DNA from: Apium graveolens
Lineage: Eukaryota > Streptophyta > Magnoliopsida > Apiales > Apiaceae
Direction: 5' to 3'
Assembly: GCF_009905375.1 (NCBI RefSeq)
Contig: NC_133650.1
Span: forward strand, 65,723,669 to 65,787,668
DNA length: 64,000 nucleotides
Part shown: positions 46,590-59,235 of the stretch, piece after piece
Position numbering within the stretch: position 1 is the stretch's first letter
How the letters are laid out: every line of letters starts with the position of its first letter
Made by a program: the position numbers and the translations under genes
The notes under the pieces: model-generated
What the model was told of the DNA's origin: nothing
The model's database searches: none
The model's input: only the letters and a program-made list of their open reading frames with translations

Positions 46590-46699
46590 ACACATAGGAA
46601 CAAAATTTATGCTAGCAGACCCACTAACTAAAGCTTTGACACCTAAGGTCTTTCATGGGCATATTGCTCATATGGGTGTTGTCTCGTTGGAGGATGTTT

Positions 46700-47179
46700 A
46701 GCTTTAGTGGGAGTTTGTTTTTTTGTTTCTTGATACTTGGTTTTATTGACACTACTATGATACATTATGTATTTTCAGTTCTCTGCAGAATGAAGTTATT
46801 TTAATTATTTTATTTATTCTCTCTGTTGCTCTAAATGAGTTATCTTTCAGTTGTGGTTTGACATAAATATTGAAAGAATTAAGTTTGATCTCACTAAGGT
46901 ATTTAAGGATCAATTGGAAACAGGCATGATTGAGATCACATTGCATGTAATTTCCAGTTACACATCTATACTTGATCTATGTCATTGAATATATTTGTGT
47001 AGTGATCATTGAAGATCAAGTTACGTTAATGTGACGAAGGTCACTTTGATTCTATGTTTATATATGAGATGGACCAGATTGTTTTATGAAGATGTTCTAA
47101 AGGATAAACAATTTTTGTGCACACATATGGTTATTGAATGTAATTATTATTTGGAATAATTTGTGGCCAAGTGGGAGAT
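46700..47179 (+). other. copia C 3' untranslated region and polypurine tract
   Basis: Non-coding sequence of about 480 bp between the pol remnants and the polypurine tract AAGTGGGAGAT (47169-47179). A second weaker GTGGGAG occurs near 46707, right after the last coding words, where other copia elements have the tract. Confidence 0.6.
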
Positions 47180-50100
47180 TGTTAGATTATTTTTATAATC
47201 TATATATTATGGGCTTACAAATTAAAACAATTATATTTAATTGTTTATTCTATATTTGGACTAATTAAGTGGTCTAAAATAAAGAGTCCAAAGACATCTT
47301 ATTGGGTATGGGCTATGTAATGTGTAATGTAATATCCGGGAAAATTATGTGAATATTATATGTTAAATAAATAAATATTAAGTGTTTAAATAAGTTTAAA
47401 ATGTTCATTGCCATGATATTACGTGTTATAAATGTTATTTGTGTTCCCGTGTGGACCAAAAATATTTTCGAGTAGTTAATATGTGTTTAAACTACAATTA
47501 TATGAATCGATCAGCAATTTGGACTCGTATTTAATTGCGTCTTTATCGAGGTACTTGTTTTATCTCGTTTTATGTGCGTTTGAATGTATTTTATGTGTTT
47601 TCGGGGTTTTCTGTTAATTTATGAATCGTTCCTGTTTTTCAAAAATAAACGGACTGGGACCCCACCGGGACACCAAAGCCCACAAAATTTACGTTTTTAT
47701 TTTTATAAAATCAATCGTATTTCAAATATCCAGTATTTCTGCATTTTTGACTTATTCGCAATTTTTGGGAAATTTTGATATAAATTTTGTATTTTATCGT
47801 TATTAAAATTATTCCCCGTAATTATTATTTTTGGGTCTAATTATTATAAATAGGAGGTAAAAACACCCTAAATTGATTTTGGGTATTTATTTTCCAAATA
47901 ATATAAATAGCAGATTATTTTATTTATTTTATTTTTATTTTCATTTTTATTTTATTTTCAGAAAATCCAAGAACATATTTTGGGGGGTGGAAATCCTTTC
48001 TCAACCTTCAATGATTTTGGGCTAACCAGGAAACCAAATCAAGTGCTCTAGTAATCAAAATCATCCTCTCAACTAGAGCTTTCCATTGGTATCAATTTCA
48101 GAATCTGAGGTGAGGTATATCGCTAAATCTATTTTTGGTTCTTATTCTTGAATTTCGATTTTTGATTTTAAGGATTGTTGGTTGATTCTGAGTTTATGAA
48201 TAGCTTTAAAATGATCTTTAGAATCGATTTGAGTATTGGGTTGAGTTGTTTTAGTCAAGGAATGTTATAACCGAGTTCTTAAGGTTTTAGTTTTTTTTAA
48301 AAAAATTGATTTTTAGTTTGATTCGGTGTTTTTGATTGTTTTGATGGCTTGAATAGATTATAATTGATGTTAGCTTTGATTTGGTACTGGAATCACTGAG
48401 TTTGGTTAAGGATTGTTTGAATTCATGATTTTTCGATAAGGTCGCCGGATAATGCTCGGTTCTTGCCGGAATCAGAGTTCTGTACGTTGTTTATGGTTGT
48501 TGATGTTGGGAATAAGTTGATATGGTGATTTGGAATCGACTTTGGCTTGAAAACTGGACTGAAAGCAAGCAAAACTGAGTAGTGTAGGGCTTCCGGAAAC
48601 TTCTATTTTGGGCTAACAATAACTCCGGCGGGTGTTCTTGATGACCCAAACCCGACCCGTTTCCTTTTTATTCTGACCTGCTTTTAATTCTCCTAAACCC
48701 TAATTCCCAATTTCAATTGTATTTCCAGAAATCTGATTTTAAAATAATTCAAAATTTATTTTTTTTTCTAAAAATCATTTAATTTATTTCCAAAAATCCT
48801 TTACTTATTATTTTAAATTCTAAAAATTATTTACTTAATTATTTTAAATTACAAAAATTATTTTCCTTTATTATTTTTAAAAATCCAATTTGATTTAATT
48901 ATTTATAATTTATTTTAGTTAATTATTTATGAATTTAATTAATTAATTAATTCAGTTAATCAATTAATTTTATTTATAAATAGTTAAATAAATGTAAATT
49001 ATTTATAATTAATTCAAATAATTCCTAAAAATTATTTTTAAAATTTTAAAAATTATATTTTGGTATTTAAAAATTAATTAATATTATTATTAATTGATTT
49101 ATTTTAATTTAATTTTTATTTTATTCGTAATAAATAAACCGTTCGTCCGTTTAATACGAAACGAACGCGTATAGACTCAAAAAAATATTACGCTTTTAAT
49201 AAAAATACTTTTGAGAGCTAATTTCTTATGTATAGCAATTCCATTTGATTTATGAGTTATTCTGAGTCGGTATTTGATCGATAAACATTGTTAATGAGCC
49301 GATTCCAATTCTGAACGTACCGAAACCTATGTTTGACGACCTGACTTAAGTGTTACATAAAATATGTGATTACGTGATATATGAATAACATGATTACGTG
49401 TTACGTGATATGCATTCTATCTGTTTACAATTTAATATAACATGATTAGTTATAAACGATTGGGTAGACGTCAAGACATATAGTTACGTCGATTAAGTTT
49501 GGTTCTGTTAATTAAGATAGTCCTATTGTTTATAGAATCGAGTAGCAAGGAGTGCAGTCCAGTGTTAGACGGAGTCAGTAGCCAGCAGTTGTAAGGCAGA
49601 ACTATAGTAAGAAGTTATCAAGCATACCAGGAAAGTATACCTACCTTCACTTATTGTTCAAGTGATATTATTATAAATCCTATTATCCAAGTATTCCTCA
49701 ACCTTCTTATAATATAGTTGCGAGTATTTATACCTTCACTTATCGTTCAAGTGATAATTATTATAACTCTATTATTCAAGTTTCTATACTATTCTAAGTT
49801 CAGAATAGTTAAACGTTTTTACATTTCACTACAAATTACTCTATACAGTGAAACTTTAAATTGAGATTAGCGAATAACTAATTGTTCTAGTTATTTCTCC
49901 ATTGGTTGTTGAGATAACTCTGGACCATGAGAAATGGGGAGTTATGTGGTTAAGGATGTCAATTGATTCGACTCCTTTGATTGAAAATTATTTTTATATA
50001 TTGGATGGTTGCGTAAGAGGCCGCGGAGGCGGTCCAGTGTGAGCTATGTGTTATACAGGATATAACACCTTTCTAGGCCGATATGTGCCATGGTTACCCT

Positions 50101-51071
50101 TTTGTTTAGTTGGATATGCTTCGGCATACCGGTGTTGCTCCGCGGCTGATCACCGGCGGCAACACACCGTCGTTCGAGGATTACAATCCCAAAATAAAAT
50201 ATATATACAAATGTTGTTTATTATCAAAACTTACATCAGTTTTTCGATACCGCTCAGGTATTGTTGTTTGGTTTTGTTCTTCGGATATATTGTTGTTGTT
50301 GTCTTGAATCATAAGCTATATACTACTTGCTGAGCATTTCTTTTGCTTATACTTGTTTTATATCCTAATTTTTTCAGCTAGGCCAGAGCAGGCTTGAGTT
50401 CCAGGTTTGATCAGGAGTTGTGTACTTGTAGATAGTTTGGTGTGTTTTCCAGGTAGACTATTGGGGACGTTTGACTAGCCTAGAGGTCTTAATAAAATTT
50501 GAATAGTCTGTAAAACTAATTAGACTTATGGTTTGTAATAAAAATTGGTTTGCTTTAGTGCCTATTTCATACTATAACCTGTGATCGATCCAGTTGCAAG
50601 TACTAAGGAGTCATATTTATTATTTTATTCCGTTGTGTCTATTATATTTTGGTTTATCGGTCAGTGACCCCCAAATCTAAACCCCGGGTTTGAAGGGCAT
50701 CACATGTAATACCCATAATAAGTCTTATTAGGGTTAATGGGGTCTAATTAAGCTACTATATAAAGAACATAATAGGGTTTTGGTCTCCAAGACTATTCAC
50801 AACCTTTACTCCTCCATTCCCATCAGTTTGAGTGAGATACGGCTAGAGGCGAATCAAGTCTGTGGAAGATCAAGTCCCAAAATCCGAGGAATCACAAGTT
50901 CCACGATCAAGTCTCTCAACCGTATTTATGTTTATGATCTATGGAATCAGGTACGCTTCCGCACTATAGTTTTAAATTATAACCCTGATAATATTGCATA
51001 AAATGATCTGTGGTCATGTATTTATTTATATCCAACAAGATCCGTGGTTATGTATTTATTTATATCCAACA
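47180..51071 (+). repeat. 3' LTR of copia C, split by a solo LTR
   Basis: Starts TGTTAGATTATT at 47180, is interrupted at 47327/50705 and resumes with TACCCATAATAAG. It has a TATA box CTATATAAAGAAC near 50755 and ends ATCCAACA at 51037, with a second such end at 51071. Without the insertion it is about 480-510 bp. The last 34 bp occur twice in tandem (51005-51037 and 51038-51071), so the true end is ambiguous. Confidence 0.72.
47328..50704 (+). mobile_element. 3377-bp solo LTR (or LARD-like insertion), TSD TGTAA
   Basis: Starts TGTAATATCCGGG and ends GGGCATCACA. Identical TGTAA lies on both sides (47323-47327 and 50705-50709), and the flanks join into a continuous copia C LTR. TATAAATAG at 47845-47853 gives plus orientation. 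No internal coding region, PBS or second copy is present, so it is a solo LTR or a domainless element. Conserved blocks shared with 21683-25250 (inverted) are about 49990-50190 (GC-rich) and 50318-50350 (CTTGCTGAGCATTTCTTT). Confidence 0.82.
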
Positions 51072-53955
51072 CCTATTACATAAATTAGAATACCGAGCTA
51101 TTAATTATGACTTTGATATCAATCATAATTACATCTATCAGCATGTTCGGGTCTAAAACGCGTTTATTGTGCCTTCTAGGATTTTGTTGTCTCGAAAAGG
51201 AATAAGTGAAGACGAGAACTACAAGTAACATAATAGTCCGCTTAATTCGTTTCTGAACTGAGAGATCCAGCTTTATTTTAATCAAAAGATAATTAAACTA
51301 ATATATGTCAAATGAAGAAAATGAAGAAAAAAAATGGGAGTCAGTTTTAGTTCCTCTAACATACAAATAACATTGTTCAGATCCTTAAATACCAAATCTA
51401 GCAAGACGAGCCAAAATGTAAAATTTTTCATGACAAAGAATTTGTTGGTAGCATGACTAATTAACTTCTAGTTTTATTGGCAGTATTTTTATTGGTATTG
51501 TGTGGTGACTTTTCGATTCAATTTTCAGAAATTATTGTTACAAGTTTTCTCACATCGTTTGTGATAGAGATATATCAAAAATATATTTGGACGGGCTCAA
51601 CATAAAGCGGATAATATTCTACTAATATAAAGTTAAAACCTATTTAACAAGACAACAAGTAATAGCAGAGCTTCAGATCTCTGACCGACTTTCATAGTAT
51701 GAACCTAGGAAGCGACAGATGAGCCTATCCCAGGATGGATTTAAGGGGAGGCAAACGGGCCTTCCACTATTGGCCTAGTGGGAGTCAAATATCCAGAAGA
51801 ACTTCTAGTAAAGGTTAAGGGGGAGATTGATATGTCAAAAGGGAGATTTTTGGGAGTGGTACTATATCCTTTGTGTAAGGGGCGTATTGCTATTATATAA
51901 ATAGTCAGATATCTTCATAGGTCTGAGATCTTTTAGGAATGACCCAAAAATAAATTTGTGCGGATCTGGCACAAAGCGTAAAATATCATATTATTATGAA
52001 ATTAGACCTTATTAGCAAGCCCAACAATTAGTCTCAAGCCCAACAATTAGTATCTGAGTTTAACGGTCCATAATAATCTCAGTTGAGATCCTATAATGAA
52101 TTTCGGAAGAGGCAGATGAGTTATCCCAGTATGCGCTCATGAAAGAAGCAGTTGAGCCTAGGGAAAGGCAGATAACCGGATGGACCTTTAAATTATTATT
52201 TTTTAATTTAAAAATTAACAACATCAAATTTAAAAATTATTATCCGAGTTTAATGTTTCGACTTAAATATATAATAACAAAGAATCTACTAAAGTATAAA
52301 CTTAAATTACCCACTTAAAAATTATTACAATTTTCTTAATAATAGTAACTAGAGTAAATATGAAGAGGATTATCTTAAGCATATAATTTAATAAAATCTT
52401 ATACAAACTTAAACAAAAATTTCATTTAATTTTTTACTAAAACTTTATAAGATTTTTCCTGTAAAGATTCTCCCCACTAAATATGATGACAATTTTATAA
52501 TTTTCAAATTCTTTTTTTTTTTAATTTTGAAGTCTTTTTTTAAGTGATCTTATAAAGATATTTTAATTTTAGTTTTAATTTTAAATTTAAAAATATCAAA
52601 TTTGAAAAGAAATAAAATAAATATTTTGTTTAATCGTCGACTAATAAATTATTAAATTTTTCTTAAGAATAGTAATTAGAGTAAATACAAAGAGAATACC
52701 CTTAATTAATTCAATAAAGACATGAAAATAAAAAAAATCTAACTTTTTATTATTTTTTGGACGGAGGGATACACAAAATTGTCCATTAATAAATTTAGAG
52801 ACACCTAGTAATTCAAATTTTGTCCAGATTAACCGTGAGTGGTAATATTACAATGCCTACCAAAGAAGTTCATATAATATTATACAGGAACAAAAAATGA
52901 CCAGAGAAAGTACTAAATGACACAAGTATTCAAGAAAAAAAATACAAGTGTGTACAACAGTTTTCTCTATCCCCATTTTGGTTGCTGGTTCTTCAACTAC
53001 TTGTTATCATGCCTCAATAAATTCTTTTCATACCTTCTTACCACATATACCTGCATATAATATTTGAGATCTTTTTGTACGCATGTGTTACCTCAGTTCC
53101 AAATACCCCAAATTAATGTCATTTTGAACCGTAGTGCAGTGGTGATTTTTTTCTTTCAGTATGACAGAGCTACAAATAAACAAGATAAGATAATTTTAAG
53201 GAATATTAAGAGATCTACACCTGCACCCTTAATAAACAAATAATCTCATTAACGACTAACTAAAACTAACAATCTTTGCACTAATACCTTAAGAGTCTTT
53301 GCAACTCAACACCATAAGAAATCTAACCCCCCTAATAGAACATTTAGCTGAATACAATCGTTGATATGAATTATGAACAAAAAAATATGCCTTCTGTATA
53401 TTCTTTCAAACTAAGCAAAATATTGACAATTAAATTATGTATAGTATACGATAATCTGGGAATATCAAAATAACAAAAAATAATCTATGTTCTTAATCTT
53501 CCATTTAGGATATCGTCAGAACCCTGCCACCATAATTTAGAACGCTTTTTATTTTAAAGTATCATGTGATTGTATTATGTTATGTGATTATAGTCATAAT
53601 TTTTTCCAAGATTAGCAAAATGTCCTGTAATCGATAATCATACTCGTGATAAATGATTATTTCCATATAAAGTAAATCATGTTATTTAATCAATATGTGA
53701 TTTGATATTTTTTCCCTCTTTGAAACGTATAAGGAATGTATAATACGATTTTTGCCATAAGATTTGACCTTGATTTTCTAATAAATTACATTGCTGGCAT
53801 TATGTATTCTTTTAATCAAATTTAAATGAAATAATAAATTAATGGCTATCAAACACAGCATGTTTGTTCTGCGTTTAACTATTTAAATGGATTGCTCAAA
53901 TCCCTGATTGTAACATTTGATGCTAAATATTCTATCAACGTTTAACTGCATAAAT
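51072..53955. other. Intergenic, AT-rich; possible decayed LTR repeats
   Basis: No convincing gene. Two loosely similar stretches are present: 51585-51800 has GGCTCAACATAAAGCGGATAA and GACAGATGAGCCTATCCCAG, and 51960-52200 has GGCACAAAGCGTAAAATATC and GGCAGATGAGTTATCCCAG. They look like two degenerate copies of one LTR-type repeat in direct orientation. The rest (52200-53955) shows no structure I can name. Confidence 0.35.
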
Positions 53956-54266
53956 TGATGAAAATAAATCAGGGTAGTGAAAGAAACATAATAAATTAGA
54001 TCTGCTGCTATGGAATGTCTGCTGTTGCATTACTTAGAAAAGACTTACAGAAGGGGATATATGCAAAGAAGAAAACAACTAACGGGCTAAAAACTAGGGA
54101 AACAGGTCCTAGTTTATCTCCAGCTTATTCACCTACACTCCTAAACACATGCAACAACCAGCTGACTACTTCCTATTATCAACGTTTACATACACACGTT
54201 GATTATTCTGAAATAAACTAAAAACAAAACAAAACAAATATGTTTAGATTAAAAATAATCCCAACA
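53956..54266 (-). repeat. 3' LTR of copia D
   Basis: On the minus strand TGTTGGGATT...TTTTCATCA; 311 bp, flanked on its outer side by TAAAT and on its inner side by the polypurine tract. Confidence 0.95.
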
Positions 54267-54277
54267 TACTCCCCCTT
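54267..54277 (-). other. copia D polypurine tract
   Basis: The minus strand reads TAAGGGGGAGTA directly before the TGTTGGG LTR start. Confidence 0.85.
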
Positions 54278-54280
54278 AAT

Positions 54281-57030
54281 CTAAACATCACTAAGCATTT
54301 TAACTCCGAGCAGCCCTCTCATCTTCTCGAACTTTGCAACTGCCATGGCTTTAGTTAGGATATCAGCGCGTTGATCATTAGTACCAATATGCTTTATGAT
54401 GATCAGACCTTTCTCCACACAATCGCGAATAAAGTGGTACCTCAAGTCGATATGCTTACTCCTCCCATGGAAAACAGGGTTACGAGCAAGATCAACAGCA
54501 GAACGATTGTCAATATACAATGTGACTGGACCAAGTTTCATATCAGTGATGCAACTCAAAACTCGTTTAAGCCAGATAGCTTGGCATGATGCGGCTGTAG
54601 CAACCATAAACTCCGCCTCGCAAGAAGATAAAGCAACGCACCGCTGTTTCTGTAAAACCCAGGTGACCAAGTTTTCGTCGAGATAGATTACCATTCCACC
54701 CGTGCTTTTCCTATCATCCAAGCTCCCTGCCATATCACTGTCTGAGAACCCAGTTAATAAATAATTTCCCTGGCCTTTGGTGTACATTAAACCGTAGTTA
54801 ATTGTCCCCGTAATGTAATGACATATTCGCTTTACAGCATTCATATGAAGTTCAGTTGGTCTCTCCATGTATCGACTAACGATACCCACTGCAAAGGCAA
54901 TATCCGGGCATGTATGTACAAGATAACGAAGGCCACCAACTATGCTTTTATATTGAGTCGAATTCACAGCTTTGTTGGTTTTGTCCGCATGAAATTTCAG
55001 ATTGTGATCCATAGGAAATTTGACAGCATTACACTCTCCAAGGCCTGCTTTTTTGAGTACTTTCCTGGCATAGTTGGACTGCTTAACTTCAATAAAATCA
55101 TTCCCCTGAATAACTTCTAGTCCCAAGTAGTAGGACAATTTCCCAAGATCAGACATGTCAAATTCTCTATTCATATCCCCCTTGAATTTGACAATGTGTG
55201 ATGGACTTGTACCTGTAATTATTAAGTCGTCAACGTAAACACCAATTATGAGAGAGTCTGCACCATACCTTTTGACATACACAGCGCGTTCGTATGGATA
55301 TTTAACGAAACCTAGCTGCGAGAGGTACTGATTGAGACGAGAATACCAAGCCCGAGGGGCTTGGCGAAGACCGTAAAGAGCTTTAAGGAGTTTGTAGACT
55401 TTATCTTCTTGTCCTTCCTTCACAAACCCTTTGGGTTGTCGCACTTACACTTCCTCAAGTAAGATACCATTGAGGAATGCGGATTTCACATCGAGGTGAT
55501 GGACCTCCCATTGATTTTTCGCTGCCAAAGCCAAGAGTAAACGGACTGTTTCGAGCCTTGTCACAGGTGCAAAAACCTCATCAAAATCCACCCCATGACG
55601 TTGCACGTATCCCTTTGCTACAAGACGAGCTTTGTGTTTAGTGACCTCTCCATTCTGATCCTTTTTCACCTTGAAACCCATTTTAAATCAATCACTTTAT
55701 GGCCCTTTGATAGTGTGGTGAGCTTCTAGGTGTTATTTTTTTCGATGGAGTGTATCTCTTTTTCCATCGCATCTTTCCACACATCATCTGTGATTGCTTG
55801 TTCAAAACAAACTGGTACATTGATTCCCATTAAGTACCGCTCTTCCTCAAGTTCCGCCACCGTTGACTCTGCATATATAGAGTCGAGTGAACGAAAACGT
55901 CTCGGTTGTTCACTGGACTCGCTATTGTTGCTGGTGTCTGTATTATCACTCCCATTGTTTGAGATAGTCGAATTCACAGGAGTCTGGGGCGTGTCTGCTT
56001 CTTGACTTTGGTCGTTGTCATCTGCTTCTTCAGGCATAAACCCATTGATGTGTAACTGTGTTGCTACATCTGTTGTGACACTGCCATCTGTTTCCCAATC
56101 CCAACATCGTTGTTCAACAAAAGTAACATCCCGACTGATGTGCACTGCACCAGAGTCCGGGTTGAATAATCTATAAGCTTTTGTTCCCGATTCTCGACCA
56201 ATGTGAACCACTTTCTCGCTTCGTTCATCCATCTTTTTTGTATATGCAGTAGGTATTTTCATATAAGCGACACAACCAAAAACTTTAAGATATGCCACAC
56301 TCGGTTTCCTTTCAAACCAGGCCTCAAAGGGTGTGATTTCAGACATCAGACGTGTTAGAAATTTGTTAAGCACATAGACCGTATTACGAACTGCTTCTCC
56401 CCAATATTTTGCTGGCATTTTCCTTTCACTTAACATGCTCCTTGCCATGGAAACCACTGTACGATTACGGCGCTCTACAACACCATTTTGTTGAGGTGTG
56501 TAGGGCGCTATAAAATGCCTCAATATACCATGCTCATCACAAAAATTTTGAAACTCCTTGGAGGAAAATTCACCGCCACGGTCTGTGCGTAGCACCTGAA
56601 TGCCCTGTTTTTTACCATTCTCAACAAGTAGTTTAAATCTTTTAAAATACGTTAGTGCCTCATTTTTATTTTTAAGCATATAAACCCACATCATACGTGC
56701 ATAATCGTCAACTAACAACATAAAATAACGATTTCTCGCTGGCATTGGAGGCGATAGAGGCCCACAAAGGTCCAAATGTATCAACTCTAATTTTGTTTTA
56801 GCAGAAAAAAGTTTGAGGTGGGAATGGCTTACGAGTTTGTTTTGTCATGAGGCATCCGCTGCATATTTCACCAGGTTGATTAATAGAAGGAAGACCATGT
56901 ACCATTTGTTTTTTCCCATCAGTTGTAAGGCCTTAAAGTTTACATGACCAAGGCGTTGATGCCAAAGCCAAGCTTCTTCTTCGCTCCTCGTTAACAAGCA
57001 TGTTTGTGGCTTCTCTTCGATATAGATTTT
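54281..57030 (-). pseudogene. copia D pol (integrase, RT, RNase H) with point lesions
   Basis: Reading leftward from 57030: GAG-pre-integrase WLWHQRLGHVNF near 56970, reached only after a frameshift following the gag stop. The integrase core (56784-55726) has HLDLCGP, RTDRGGEF and NGVVERRNRT, so the catalytic acids are intact. A TAG at 55726 follows where Trp is expected, then a 1-base frameshift near 55680. RT continues with HHLDVKSAFLNG, a TAA at 55445 just after LEEV, and YVDDLIITG in the long frame 55444-54281. RNase H has GFSDSDMAGSLDDRKSTG and CEAEFMVATAAS and ends near ADILTKAMA. Domains are complete. Confidence 0.9.
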
Positions 57031-58341
57031 TTAAAGTCTGTTTCCAGATCTCTTAACCTGCATAAGTAGTTGACCACAGCTCTCATATACCCAAAGGTAC
57101 TCACCGTCCAGTACTACTCTATTTCCCTCTTCCGATAATTGTCCCAAGCTAATGATATTGCTTCGCAAATTCGGAATGAAATACACGCCATCCAACACTC
57201 TCGTGTCACCATTTTTACAAGCAATTCTGATGGATCCTTTTCCCTCAATTTTCACCAGTGAGCCATCTCCGAATTTTACCTCTCCCTTTGTACTCCTGTC
57301 CAATTTTTCGAACTTGTCACGCCGTCCAGTCATGTGGTTACTGGCACTATTATCAAGGTACCAGGTGTATTCCTCGATCTCCCTTTCATTCTTCGTTTCT
57401 CTATCCTCGGTGAAAGCCACCATGTCTGTCGTGTTATTCTCACAAAGTGCCATCAACAATGCATGTTCATTGTCTGACAGCTGTGCCAAATTTACTTCCG
57501 CCTTTTGTTTATTTCGACCTCCCTTGCGACACTCGGCTGCAAAATGTCCATAACCCCCACAGTTGAAGCATTTTACTTGACTCCTGTCACGAATAATCCG
57601 GTTTTCTTTCACTCGGTAGTCTCTTCCACCGAATGCTGCATTTTTTCCTGACTTCTTCGGCCATTCCTCTCGAGTGAGGAGGAGTTTTCCTTCGCCATTT
57701 TCTTTCTTTTTCCATTCCTCTTCTGTTAGTAACAGCTGCTGTCCCTCGCTTCCTTCTTCAGGCCCTTTTAATCTCTCTTCATGAGCCCGAAGAGATCCAA
57801 TCACTTCCTCAACAGACATAGTATCCAAGTTTCCAAATTGCTCAATGGCATAAGCTATTTGTAAAAACTTGGTTGGAACAGCCCTCAGCAATTTTTTCAC
57901 AACGTATTCCTCTCCAATTGCTTCACCCGGCGTCCTGATGTTTGTAACCAAACCATTCAGTCTCATGCAGAAGTCATCTAACGGTTCTGTGTCTTTCATC
58001 TTTAGTGACTCGAACTCCGCTTTTAAAGTCTGAGCCTTTGCTTTTTTCACCCTATCCGCACCCAAGCACATCGTCTCGATTGATTTCCAAACCTCCTTCA
58101 ACGTTTTCTTCTCCGCCACTGCCAATAGTATGTCATTTGGAATGCCTTGATAAATCATGGCCAGTGCACATTTGTCAGTTTTCTCCTCTGCTGCCGTTTT
58201 CGGATGCTTCTCTACTGCTTCCCACACTGCTTGTGCCTGCATCAACACTCTCATCTTAATAGCCCAGGTGGTATAGTTCGATTTCGTGAGCATTGGAATA
58301 CTCAGGCCTATGGACCCTTCCTTCGTCTTGTTTGTATCCAT
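57031..58341 (-). pseudogene. copia D gag and protease
   Basis: 436 codons starting MDTNKTKEGSIGLSIPMLTK at 58341, about 40 nt inside the PBS. DUF4219 (TKSNYTTWAIKMRVLMQ) is followed by the UBN2 capsid (SLKMKDTEPLDDFCMRLNGL) and an intact zinc knuckle CFNCGGYGHFAAEC near residue 260. The protease has WYLDNSASNHMTG; relatives carry D-S/N-G-A, so the Gly of the triplet is Ser here. The frame is open through the protease to KRSGNRL, then hits a stop where the integrase should follow. Confidence 0.88.
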
Positions 58342-58378
58342 CGTATGTTAACTAGAAACAAAAGTTTGGTGATTTGTA

Positions 58379-58390
58379 GCTCTGATACCA
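58379..58390 (-). other. copia D primer-binding site
   Basis: The minus strand reads TGGTATCAGAGC, two bases after the LTR end CATCA; complementary to initiator Met-tRNA. Confidence 0.92.
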
Positions 58391-58392
58391 GA

Positions 58393-58703
58393 TGATGAAA
58401 ATAAATCAGGGTAGTGAAAGAAACATAATAAATTAGATCTGCTGCTATGGAATGTCTGCTGTTGCATTACTTAGAAAAGACTTACAGAAGGGGATATATG
58501 CAAAGAAGAAAACAACTAACGGGCTAAAAACTAGGGAAACATGTCCTAGTTTATCTCCAGCTTATTCACCTACACTCCTAAACACATGCAACAACTAGCT
58601 GACTACTTCCTATTATCAACGTTTACATACATACGTTGATTATTCTGAAATAAACTAAAAACAAAACAAAACAAATATGTTTAGATTAAAAATAATCCCA
58701 ACA
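58393..58703 (-). repeat. 5' LTR of copia D
   Basis: 311 bp, near-identical to 53956-54266; the differences seen are at AAACATGTCC/AAACAGGTCC, CAACTAGC/CAACCAGC and CATACATACG/CATACACACG. Confidence 0.95.
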
Positions 58704-58708
58704 TAAAT

Positions 58709-59235
58709 GTAGTACATGTTTTTAGATATTGTTGAAAGAAAATCATTGGATACGAGATACATTCCAAAGCGGACTTAATCACGTTTGTTTGGCTTCTATT
58801 TTGGTAATTTGAGTACAAAAAATGGTAACATCAAATTGACGAAATAAAAAGTCTAAGGAAAATTAAAAGAAAAATGTTCATCATATTTTGTCTTAATTAT
58901 TGTACCTATTAAGCTTTTTATTATTGCAATAGATGTTTAGTAGGAAATCAGTACGGAAAATATTGTACTAGACTACCTAGCATAATTTTAAGGTCGTATA
59001 CATTACCACGTTAACTTATTCTAATTATTTTCAGAATATTGGATTACTTATGCAGAACCTAAATCCTAACAAGCTCATATGTAAATATTTTGCCAACTGG
59101 ATTAACATCAATCATGTACCTAAATCCACGGTTGACATACTAATCATCTTACATATATGGTTAACTTATATTCTATGAGTGTTTAAATTGTTTAGCCCTT
59201 TAATAATCATTTGGTTGTTGTTAATCTTTCTCACG
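58709..59235. other. Intergenic upstream of the DUF223 remnant
   Basis: AT-rich; no gene or transposon end recognised. Confidence 0.35.

Larger units (their letters stand above)
42510..51071 (+). mobile_element. Decayed Ty1/copia retrotransposon C, 5' LTR missing, 3' LTR split
   Basis: Gag, protease, integrase, RT and RNase H are in copia order, followed by a polypurine tract and a 3' LTR interrupted by a 3377-bp solo LTR. Neither a 5' LTR nor a PBS is visible between the Tat array and gag, so the element is 5' truncated within its leader. The RT words (DLELHQMDVKT, KTKRDSKGNIESYKARLV) resemble the BARE/Angela type, a tentative assignment. About seven stops and one frameshift were counted. 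Confidence 0.82.
53956..58703 (-). mobile_element. Complete Ty1/copia retrotransposon D, minus strand, TSD TAAAT
   Basis: Two 311-bp LTRs with three differences by eye (about 1 percent), TAAAT on both sides (53951-53955 and 58704-58708), PBS and polypurine tract all in place. At 4.7 kb with short LTRs it is a compact copia type unlike A-C. Despite youth, pol has a nonsense TAG, a nonsense TAA and at least two frameshifts, so it would need proteins in trans. With an assumed rate of 1.3e-8 per site per year the age is roughly 0.4 million years. Confidence 0.96.
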
